Positions 8,797 to 13,802 of a stretch of DNA of 17,892 nt are shown here, piece after piece. A model generated the notes under the pieces. It was given only the letters and a program-made list of their open reading frames with translations. It was not told the origin of the DNA and made no database searches. The translations under genes and the position numbers were made by a program. The number at the start of each line of letters is the position of its first letter. Position 1 is the first letter of the stretch. This DNA comes from an uncultured Clostridia bacterium (GTDB lineage Bacteria; Bacillota; Clostridia; HGM11514), in assembly GCA_934489915.1 (NCBI GenBank), contig CAKSSZ010000010.1, positions 1 to 17,892 of the forward strand, given 5' to 3'.

Positions 8797-9537
8797 CTAT
8801 CTGCCGCCGAACCGGCGATCTCTGTTTTGATAATCTGCAATCATCTGATCAATGTGCTTGGGCGCAAAGTCAGGCCAGTTAATATCCGAAAACCAAAATT
8901 CGGAATAGGCCGCCTGCCACAGCATAAAATTGCTGAGCCGCAGCTCTCCGCTTGGGCGAATAATCACGTCAGGATCGGGGACGTGGGCAGTATACATCAG
9001 CCGATTGAGGGAATCCTCGTTGATTTCCTCCGGGGTTAAGTCGCCTGCGGCAACCTGCCGGGCAAGCTCTCGGGCGGCGTGAGTAATTTCCTCCCGGCCG
9101 CCGTAGTTGACCGCCAGATTCAGCGTGATACCGGTGTTTTTACGGCTGACTTCCTCGGCAAAGGAGACTTTTTCCTGGATTCTTTTTGGAAGGCCGCCGA
9201 TATTCCCTACAATCCGGATGACAATGTTTTTCCCGGCCAGATGTTTGTCGGCATTGGCAAGATAGTCATATAGCAAATTCATTAATGCGTCGACCTCTTC
9301 TTTGGGGCGGAACCAGTTTTCCGTGGAAAAGGCGTAAGCGGTGATGGCTTGCATCCCGATGGAATCGCAATACTCCACAATGCGTTCCAATGCGTCCACC
9401 CCTGCCTTATGGCCGGCAAAGCGGGGCAGGCCTCTCTTTTTTGCCCAGCGGCCGTTCCCGTCCATAATGACCCCGATATGCTGAGGAATCCGCATGGAGG
9501 CAATGGGTTCCGCCTTTTTTTTCTTCCAAAAAGCCAT
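8797..9537 (-). CDS. uppS: Undecaprenyl diphosphate synthase (cis-prenyltransferase)
   Basis: Adds eight isopentenyl diphosphate units to farnesyl diphosphate to make the C55 carrier lipid for peptidoglycan and other wall polymers; cytoplasmic and membrane-associated. The 246-residue protein shows the conserved regions of the family: HIGVIMDGNGRWAKKRG with catalytic Asp26, RFAGHKAG, YAFSTENWFRP, the C-terminal diphosphate-binding RPSGELRLSNF (about 193-203) and AYSEFWF...WPDF. The ATG at 9537 has AAAGGAG eight bases upstream. It is the first gene of the operon, about 94 nt downstream of a good sigma-A promoter. The more usual upstream partners of uppS (frr, pyrH, tsf, rpsB) are absent from this window; the next minus-strand gene upstream is the unrelated small Cys-rich gene at 9745-9894. 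Confidence 0.97.
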   Translation of the reverse strand: MAFWKKKKAEPIASMRIPQHIGVIMDGNGRWAKKRGLPRFAGHKAGVDALERIVEYCDSIGMQAITAYAFSTENWFRPKEEVDALMNLLYDYLANADKHLAGKNIVIRIVGNIGGLPKRIQEKVSFAEEVSRKNTGITLNLAVNYGGREEITHAARELARQVAAGDLTPEEINEDSLNRLMYTAHVPDPDVIIRPSGELRLSNFMLWQAAYSEFWFSDINWPDFAPKHIDQMIADYQNRDRRFGGR

Positions 9538-9558
9538 ATGTAAATCTCCTTTTCTGTT

Positions 9559-9591
9559 CCGGAGTTCTTCCTATTTTATTACGTCCTCCGG
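9559..9591 (-). other. Small hairpin in the uppS mRNA leader
   Basis: CCGGAG (9559-9564) is perfectly complementary to CTCCGG (9586-9591), giving a 6 bp stem with a 21-nt A/T-rich loop in the untranslated leader of uppS, about 20 nt before the start codon. No T-run follows, so it is not a terminator. It may affect mRNA stability or ribosome access, or may be chance. Confidence 0.35.
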
Positions 9592-9637
9592 CGTTTTATC
9601 CCAGGTTGTAACAAAAGCAAAAAATATCTCTTTTATA

Positions 9638-9666
9638 ATCATACCACAAAATAAAATTTTTGTCTA
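9638..9666 (-). promoter_or_regulatory. Sigma-A promoter of the uppS-polC operon
   Basis: On the minus strand, -35 TAGACA (9666-9661) and -10 TATGAT (9643-9638) are separated by exactly 17 bases. The -10 is preceded by TGG, which makes an extended -10. The surroundings are very A/T rich. The expected transcript start is near 9631, about 94 nt before uppS. It is the only convincing promoter seen for the operon. Confidence 0.8.
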
Positions 9667-9708
9667 TGAAAATTATAAAATTTTGCCTGTTTTCTCATGC
9701 ATGAAACG

Positions 9709-9752
9709 AAAAAAAGAGAGAAAAATAAAAGAAGCCCTCTTTGGTCAGAGGG
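9709..9752 (-). terminator. Rho-independent terminator of the small Cys-rich gene
   Basis: CCCTCT (9735-9740) and AGAGGG (9747-9752) form a perfect stem with a 6-nt loop. On the minus strand it is followed by a T-rich tract (CTTCTTTTATTTTTC and further T-runs to about 9709). The TGA stop codon of the gene at 9745-9894 is inside the hairpin, at 9747-9745. It separates this gene from the uppS promoter just downstream. Confidence 0.8.
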
Positions 9753-9894
9753 TTGGATTTTTCGGAGGGCGCGGTTTTTGTTCAAAATAGGCGCACTGAT
9801 TTTGGAGTGTGACGGTATTCACCATGATTTGCTCCAAATTGCATTTTCCGTTTACCTGGTGAATGCAGTCGCTGGTACAGTTAATGTTTGTCAT
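9745..9894 (-). CDS. Small four-cysteine protein, DUF1540-like
   Basis: A 49-residue protein beginning MTNINCTSDCIHQVNGKC. Cysteines at 6, 10, 18 and 34 give C-x3-C-x7-C-x15-C, a pattern seen in short Clostridia proteins of the DUF1540 type. Similar proteins are sometimes labelled hydroxymyristoyl-ACP dehydratase, which is not credible at this size. Four Cys suggest metal binding, probably zinc (inference). The start is the ATG at 9894-9892, with AGGGAG six bases upstream. The same frame is open much further upstream (to 10398), but that extension has no ribosome binding site and runs antisense into ytxC. It is monocistronic: its own terminator overlaps the stop codon. Its leader contains a terminator-like hairpin (9935-9982), so expression is probably controlled by attenuation. 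Function is unknown. Confidence 0.75.
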   Translation of the reverse strand: MTNINCTSDCIHQVNGKCNLEQIMVNTVTLQNQCAYFEQKPRPPKNPTL

Positions 9895-9934
9895 AATAAT
9901 CTCCCTTCCGATTTTTTCTTCTTTCAGTGTTTGC

Positions 9935-9982
9935 AAAAAATAAAAAAATATGCGGGCAAGCCGTAAAATGTGGTTTGCCCGC
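9935..9982 (-). terminator. Strong terminator-like hairpin in the leader of the small Cys-rich gene (candidate attenuator)
   Basis: GCGGGCAA (9952-9959) and TTGCCCGC (9975-9982) form an 8 bp G/C-rich stem, extended by two further pairs after one mismatch. On the minus strand it is followed directly by ATATTTTTTTATTTTTT (9951-9935), an intrinsic-terminator layout. It sits about 40 nt upstream of the start codon of the gene at 9745-9894 on the same strand, and no gene precedes it on that strand. Transcription attenuation of the small gene is therefore more likely than ending an upstream gene. It could also stop antisense transcription from the ytxC side. Confidence 0.72.
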
Positions 9983-9988
9983 TTTATA

Positions 9989-10042
9989 CAAACAACCGCC
10001 GGGGTTGGAACATAGGGGAAGCCCCCGGTGGATCGGGGGTAC
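9989..10042 (-). promoter_or_regulatory. Structured 5' leader with alternative pairings
   Basis: The same C-run at 10022-10027 can pair in three ways: with CGGGGG at 10034-10039 (6 bp, 6-nt loop), with CCGGGG at 9999-10004 (6 bp, using 10023-10028), or with GGGG at 10015-10018. In addition, 9989-9993 (CAAAC on the plus strand) can pair with GTTTG at 9973-9977, part of one arm of the terminator hairpin, giving a weak antiterminator. Mutually exclusive helices ahead of a terminator are the layout of a riboswitch or attenuator. I do not recognise it as a known class, and the pairing is read by eye only. Confidence 0.4.
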
Positions 10043-10048
10043 AGTGTC

Positions 10049-10077
10049 ATAGTATGAAAAAAAGAAAAAAGTGTGAA
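10049..10077 (-). promoter_or_regulatory. Candidate sigma-A promoter for the small Cys-rich gene
   Basis: On the minus strand, TTCACA (10077-10072) and TACTAT (10054-10049) are separated by a 17-base, very T-rich spacer. The -35 matches the consensus at 5 of 6 positions and the -10 at 4 of 6. A transcript start near 10042 would give a leader of about 148 nt holding the alternative helices and the terminator-like hairpin. Confidence 0.45.
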
Positions 10078-10158
10078 GCCGCATGCTTGTATTTTTTGCG
10101 GTAATGCGGGAAAGATGGAAATGAGGGGAGCAGGGCAGAACCGAACCTTGCTTCCTTT

Positions 10159-10166
10159 CATATAAT
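10159..10166 (+). promoter_or_regulatory. Possible -10 element upstream of ytxC
   Basis: CATATAAT lies 42 bases before the ytxC start codon. It contains a perfect TATAAT, and also fits the CATAnnnT pattern of the -10 of mother-cell sporulation sigma factors (SigE/SigK). No convincing sigma-A -35 is found at 16-18 bp spacing. A sporulation-type promoter would suit a sporulation gene, but this is weak evidence. Confidence 0.3.
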
Positions 10167-10207
10167 GGAGCGAAAGCGGGAAATTCCCTCGGAAGGGATG
10201 TGAAGAG

Positions 10208-10990
10208 TTGATTATTTCCATTGGGATGCCGCAGGATGCAGAGCAGGAATGGATGCATACCATTGCGCCGCCGTCGGCGTTTTCCCGCTCCGGCGGGGCA
10301 TTGTTTGCCTGGCTGGAGCTTAGGGAGCAGGAGCGGGCGGCTTTTTGCAGCCGTCTGGCAGAAGCGGTGCTCAGCCGGTATCGGGTGCGCTTGCTCATGA
10401 ATTTAGTTAAAAAAAGATATTTTTATTTTACTGCTTCCGAGCAGGAGGAAATATTGTGGATTGCTCAAAGCTATCAAAACTGTAAAATTCGGTTGGGGGA
10501 GGATCGGTTTCAGGAGGAATTGTCCGATCGGCTCAACCGATTTTTGGAGCATAGCCGGGCGTTGAATGTGGAAGGCTTTGTCCGATTCCGAATGCGGGAC
10601 TATACCAGCCGGCTGGAGGAAACGGTGGATCGGGCGGCGGAGGACTATTTAATTGACCGGGAATATAAGGAATTTATCGGGCTTTTGACCAGCCTGGTGG
10701 AATTTCAGCCCTGCCTGACCGAACAGGTTCATGTCCTCCCGGAGGGGGAGGCATATCGTCTGCTGGGCAGCGCCGGAGAGGGGCTGCCGGCGGAAGATGG
10801 GGAGCAGCCCTTTGGTCCCCTGTCACAGGATGATTGGCTGCTCAGCCGTTTGATTACGCTGTCTCCCCGCAGTATTGTCATTCACAGCCGGGAAAAAATG
10901 AAAAATCGGGAGCTGCTGAACACACTGCGTAATATTTTCGGAGAAAAGCTGACTTTTTGCCCGGGCTGTCCCCTCTGTCCGAAAAATTAA
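10208..10990 (+). CDS. ytxC: Putative sporulation protein YtxC
   Basis: A 260-residue soluble protein of the YtxC-like family, found in endospore formers; its biochemical role is not known. Conserved family segments are visible in the C-terminal two thirds: NVEGFVRFRMRDY (about 120), LIDREYKEFIGLL, a VHVLP strand, the LITLSPRSIVIHS segment, and LRNIFGEKLTFCPGCPLC with three closely spaced cysteines near the end. The central part is Arg/Glu-rich and helical. The start is TTG at 10208-10210, with GGAAGGG about ten bases upstream. An in-frame ATG at 10226 would shorten it by six residues and has a poorer site. It is divergent from the small Cys-rich gene and followed, without an obvious terminator, by the rpsO promoter region. 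The family call rests on recognised motifs. Confidence 0.85.
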   Translation: MIISIGMPQDAEQEWMHTIAPPSAFSRSGGALFAWLELREQERAAFCSRLAEAVLSRYRVRLLMNLVKKRYFYFTASEQEEILWIAQSYQNCKIRLGEDRFQEELSDRLNRFLEHSRALNVEGFVRFRMRDYTSRLEETVDRAAEDYLIDREYKEFIGLLTSLVEFQPCLTEQVHVLPEGEAYRLLGSAGEGLPAEDGEQPFGPLSQDDWLLSRLITLSPRSIVIHSREKMKNRELLNTLRNIFGEKLTFCPGCPLCPKN

Positions 10991-11012
10991 TAAAAAAATT
11001 TATGTTTGGGTA

Positions 11013-11041
11013 TTTACAAAGAAAGAATTTTGTGGTAAACT
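11013..11041 (+). promoter_or_regulatory. Sigma-A promoter of rpsO
   Basis: TTTACA (11013-11018), a 17-base spacer, then TAAACT (11036-11041) preceded by TGG (extended -10). The expected start is near 11046-11049, giving an rpsO leader of about 100 nt. No terminator is seen between ytxC and this promoter, so read-through from ytxC is also possible. Confidence 0.72.
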
Positions 11042-11045
11042 ATTA

Positions 11046-11120
11046 GTATCCCTTTGCTCGGATTGCGGGAATCCCTCTGTTTTTCAGAGGATACTCCGGC
11101 CGCTTTCTGTGCTGCGGGAG
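11046..11120 (+). promoter_or_regulatory. rpsO leader with a three-way junction, candidate S15 autoregulatory site
   Basis: GTATCC (11046-11051) is complementary to GGATAC (11089-11094). Inside lie two hairpins side by side: GGATT (11060-11064) with AATCC (11070-11074), and CTCTG (11075-11079) with CAGAG (11085-11089). Together they make a three-way junction. A third hairpin follows, CCGC (11100-11103) with GCGG (11114-11117), framed by CTC/GAG, ending about 13 nt before the AGGAGG of rpsO. Known: in Geobacillus, S15 represses its own mRNA by binding a three-way junction in the leader. That this RNA works the same way is inferred; the exact S15 contact motif was not located. Confidence 0.5.
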
Positions 11121-11145
11121 AAATTGAAAAAAGGAGGATTCTCTT

Positions 11146-11409
11146 ATGCTGAAGGATGTAAAGCAATCCATCATTGATGAGTATAAGACTCATGAGGGCG
11201 ATACCGGTTCCCCTGAGGTTCAGGTTGCCCTGCTGACCTATCGCATCAATCATCTGAACGAGCATCTGAAGACCCACAAAAAGGATCATCATTCCAGACG
11301 CGGTCTGTTAAAGATGGTTGGTCAGAGAAGAGGCTTGTTGGATTATCTGAAGAGCAAGGATATCGAAAGATACCGTTCTTTGATTGAAAGACTGAATTTG
11401 AGAAAGTAA
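11146..11409 (+). CDS. rpsO: 30S ribosomal protein S15
   Basis: An 87-residue protein of standard length (usually 88-89). It begins MLKDVKQSIIDEYKTHEGDT and has the S15 features: GDTGSPEVQVALLT, INHLNEHLKTHKKDHHSRRGLL (the helix-loop-helix that binds the 16S rRNA central-domain three-way junction) and LLDYLKSKDIERYRSLIERLNLRK. It is a primary binder in 30S assembly. AAGGAGG lies just ahead of the ATG. The rpsO-pnp pairing is conserved across bacteria. It has its own promoter and structured leader upstream and a terminator downstream. Confidence 0.99.
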   Translation: MLKDVKQSIIDEYKTHEGDTGSPEVQVALLTYRINHLNEHLKTHKKDHHSRRGLLKMVGQRRGLLDYLKSKDIERYRSLIERLNLRK

Positions 11410-11411
11410 AC

Positions 11412-11472
11412 GGGAAAGGCGTGCCGGGGGGAAGGGAGCTTCCTTTCCCAGCCGCCTTTTGTTCCGTTTTTT
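11412..11472 (+). terminator. Rho-independent terminator between rpsO and pnp, with alternative arms
   Basis: GGGGAAGG (11428-11435) pairs with CCTTTCCC (11442-11449; one G-T pair) around loop GAGCTT. An outer GGCG/CGCC pair (11418-11421, 11453-11456) extends it, followed by TTTTGTTCCGTTTTTT. The 3' arm is also perfectly complementary to an earlier GGGAAAGG (11412-11419), so two folds compete. The tail ends just before the pnp leader hairpin; some read-through is needed unless pnp has a promoter I could not see. Confidence 0.72.
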
Positions 11473-11475
11473 GCG

Positions 11476-11562
11476 GGAATTTTATTGGATATTTAGCAGT
11501 TAGATGAAAGCTTTTCTCTGCAAAAGAGCCGTCATCTAAGTGCTAAAGACCAATGAAATTCC
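11476..11562 (+). promoter_or_regulatory. Long near-perfect hairpin in the pnp leader, likely RNase III processing site
   Basis: Nested arms: GGAATTTTATTGG (11476-11488) with CCAATGAAATTCC (11550-11562; one G-T pair), TTAGCA (11493-11498) with TGCTAA (11541-11546), TTAGATGA (11500-11507) with TCATCTAA (11532-11539), and CTTTT (11511-11515) with AAAAG (11522-11526). This is about 32 pairs broken only by small internal loops, over 87 nt. No T-run follows. Known: in E. coli and Streptomyces, RNase III cuts stem-loops in the rpsO-pnp region, and in E. coli this starts PNPase autoregulation. Processing here is inferred from structure and position. Confidence 0.6.
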
Positions 11563-11597
11563 TTCCAAAGAATTTATTTTAGGAGGATTTTTTAAGG

Positions 11598-13688
11598 ATG
11601 AAGCAAACATTTTCTTATACCCTGGCGGGCAGACCGCTTGTGGTTGAAACCGGTGAAATGGCGCAGCTGGCAAACGGTTCTGCGCTGGTACGGTACGGCG
11701 ATACGGTAGTACTGTCTACCGCTACCGCCTCCAAGTCTCCCCGGGAAGGGATTGATTTCTTTCCGCTGAGCGTAGATTATGAAGAAAAGCTCTATGCTGT
11801 CGGTAAAATTCCGGGCAGCTTTCAGAAAAGAGAGGGCAAGCCTTCCGAAAAGGCAATTCTGACCTCCCGTGTGATTGACCGTCCTATCCGTCCTTTGTTC
11901 CCGAAGGACATGAGAAACGACGTCACGGTCAATTCTCTGGTGCTTTCCGTGGAGCAGGACAACTCTCCGGAGATTACTGCAATGATCGGCAGTTCCATTG
12001 CCATTTCTATTTCCGATATACCTTTTGACGGCCCTATCGGCGGCGTGTTTGTCGGAATGGTAGACGGCGAATATATCATTAACCCGACGATGGAGCAGCG
12101 CAGCAAGAGCGTTTTGCAGCTGACCGTTGCCGGTACGAAGGATCGGGTGGTAATGATTGAAGCGGGCGCTCAGGAAGTGAGCGAGGATGAGATGTATGAA
12201 GCCATCCTGTTTGCCCATGAAGAAATCAAAAAAATCTGTGCCTTCATCGAGACCATTGTGGCGGCAGTCGGCAAGCCGAAATTCACCTATGAAGCAAAGG
12301 TGATTGACCCGCAGCTGTATGAGGACGTGAAAGGGTTTGCGCATGATAAAATTTCAGTTGCGCTGGATACGGACGATAAGACCGTGCGTGACCATAACCT
12401 GGCAGAGGTTGTGGCTCAGACAATGGAGCATTTGGCAGACAAATACCCGGAGCTGACAGAAGGCGAAGTACAGGAAGTTTTTGAAAAGATTCAGAAGGAA
12501 ATTGTGAGAAAATGGCTGTTGGTTGACCATAAGCGTGTGGACGGCCGTAAGATTGATCAGATCCGCCCCTTAAACGCTCAGGTTGATTTAATTCCCAGAA
12601 CCCACGGCTCCGGGATGTTTACCAGAGGGCAAACTCAGGTATTGACTCTGGCCACCTTAGGACCGGTAGCGGACGCACAGCGGTTGGACGGGCTGGATAA
12701 TGAAGAAAGCAAGCGGTATATGCACCACTATAATTTCCCCTCTTATTCCGTTGGGGAAACCAAGCCGTCCCGCGGCCCCGGCCGTCGGGAAATCGGTCAC
12801 GGCGCTTTGGCTGAACGGGCATTGGAGCCGGTGATTCCGCCGGTCAGTGAGTTCCCGTATGCAATTCGTCTGGTGTCTGAGGTGTTAAGCTCTAACGGTT
12901 CCACTTCTCAGGGCAGCGTTTGCGGCAGTACTCTGGCGCTGATGGCTGCAGGCGTTCCCATCAAGGCGCCGGTTGCAGGGATTTCCGTTGGTTTGGTAAC
13001 AGACCATGACGATTATCTGACCATGATCGATATTCAAGGCTTAGAAGATTTTTACGGCGATATGGACTTTAAGGTTGCCGGTACCAAAAAGGGGATCACG
13101 GCGATCCAGATGGATATTAAAATCCACGGTCTGACCAAAGAAATTATTAAAGAGGCGTTGGAAAAAACAAGAGACGCAAGATATTATATCTTAGACGAGG
13201 TAATGCTGCCGGTGATCAGCGAGCCGAGAGACCATTTGTCTCCTTATGCACCGAAAATTACTACGCTGCAGATTTCCGTGGATAAGATCCGCGATCTGAT
13301 CGGCCCGGGCGGCAAGATGATTCAAAAAATCATTGCCGAGACAGGCGCCACCATTGATGTGGAAGAGGACGGAACGGTTTATGTGGCATCTCCCGATCAG
13401 GCATCCGGTGAAAAAGCGGTGCAAATGGTAATCGCTGTGACCCGTGACCCGGAAGTCGGGGATATTTACACCGGTAAAGTCACAAAACTGATGCCCTTTG
13501 GATGCTTTGTAGAGTTCCTGCCGGGAAAAGAAGGCCTGGTTCACATCTCCAAACTGGATCGGAAGCGTGTAGAGAAGGTAGAGGACGTTGTAGCCGAAGG
13601 GGACGAGATCGTCGTAAAGGTGATTGAGTTTGATAAGCAGGGCAGAATTAACCTGTCCCGGAAAGACGCTTTGCCGGAACAGCAATAA
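11598..13688 (+). CDS. pnp: Polyribonucleotide nucleotidyltransferase (PNPase)
   Basis: Phosphorolytic 3'-5' exoribonuclease, a trimer, central to mRNA decay and RNA quality control. The 696 residues are the usual length and contain, in order, the first RNase PH domain (about 10-140), a helical linker, the second RNase PH domain (about 310-540) with GSTSQGSVCGSTLALMAAG and the active-site QMDIKIHG (Asp506), a KH domain (about 555-615, IRDLIGPGGKMIQKI) and an S1 domain (about 620-690, GDIYTGKVTKLMPFGCFVEF). The second-domain motif reads VAGTKKG; Bacillus also has Lys where E. coli has an Asp, so this is not a defect. AGGAGG lies 11 bases before the ATG at 11598. A terminator follows the stop codon. 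The long hairpin upstream suggests post-transcriptional autoregulation. Confidence 0.99.
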   Translation: MKQTFSYTLAGRPLVVETGEMAQLANGSALVRYGDTVVLSTATASKSPREGIDFFPLSVDYEEKLYAVGKIPGSFQKREGKPSEKAILTSRVIDRPIRPLFPKDMRNDVTVNSLVLSVEQDNSPEITAMIGSSIAISISDIPFDGPIGGVFVGMVDGEYIINPTMEQRSKSVLQLTVAGTKDRVVMIEAGAQEVSEDEMYEAILFAHEEIKKICAFIETIVAAVGKPKFTYEAKVIDPQLYEDVKGFAHDKISVALDTDDKTVRDHNLAEVVAQTMEHLADKYPELTEGEVQEVFEKIQKEIVRKWLLVDHKRVDGRKIDQIRPLNAQVDLIPRTHGSGMFTRGQTQVLTLATLGPVADAQRLDGLDNEESKRYMHHYNFPSYSVGETKPSRGPGRREIGHGALAERALEPVIPPVSEFPYAIRLVSEVLSSNGSTSQGSVCGSTLALMAAGVPIKAPVAGISVGLVTDHDDYLTMIDIQGLEDFYGDMDFKVAGTKKGITAIQMDIKIHGLTKEIIKEALEKTRDARYYILDEVMLPVISEPRDHLSPYAPKITTLQISVDKIRDLIGPGGKMIQKIIAETGATIDVEEDGTVYVASPDQASGEKAVQMVIAVTRDPEVGDIYTGKVTKLMPFGCFVEFLPGKEGLVHISKLDRKRVEKVEDVVAEGDEIVVKVIEFDKQGRINLSRKDALPEQQ

Positions 13689-13710
13689 GCAAGATAACTC
13701 TAACAGGAGC

Positions 13711-13757
13711 ACAGACCGGCTGCGGGAATAAGCTTTCGCGTGCCGGTCTGTTTTGTT
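13711..13757 (+). terminator. Rho-independent terminator after pnp
   Basis: ACAGACCGGC (13711-13720) and GCCGGTCTGT (13742-13751) are a perfect 10 bp inverted repeat, and the interior can add a GCG/CGC pair. TTTTGTTCC follows. It lies 23 bp after the pnp stop and ends before the peptidase gene. No clear promoter is visible in the 45 bp between it and the next start, so the downstream genes may depend on read-through. Confidence 0.8.
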
Positions 13758-13802
13758 CCTTTCAGGATAGGGGCAACACCCCCAACGGTAGGAGTGGACA
13801 AA

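Noticed and set aside
9694..9703. TCATGCATGA palindrome near the uppS promoter
   Set aside because: A perfect 10-bp palindrome, but too short and isolated to call an operator; no second copy near the promoter.
9950..10207. Possible SRP RNA, 6S RNA or tmRNA in the divergent intergenic region
   Set aside because: I looked on both strands for the conserved cores of these RNAs and did not find them.
9895..10398. Upstream extension of the small Cys-rich ORF to 217 codons
   Set aside because: The extension runs through the terminator-like hairpin, the candidate promoter and antisense into ytxC. The ATG at 9894 has the only good ribosome binding site and the conserved-looking protein begins there.
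11592..12344. 250-codon minus-strand ORF opposite pnp
   Set aside because: Fully antisense to the first RNase PH domain of PNPase. Its His/Arg-rich composition reflects complement of coding sequence, and it has no convincing ribosome binding site.
13769..13782. GGGG-CAACA-CCCC mini hairpin before the peptidase gene
   Set aside because: Only four strong pairs, not overlapping the ribosome binding site; too little to call regulatory.
13740..13802. 21-codon N-terminal extension of the M16 peptidase from GTG 13740
   Set aside because: The GTG lies inside the 3' part of the pnp terminator hairpin, has no ribosome binding site, and the extra residues do not resemble the family N-terminus.
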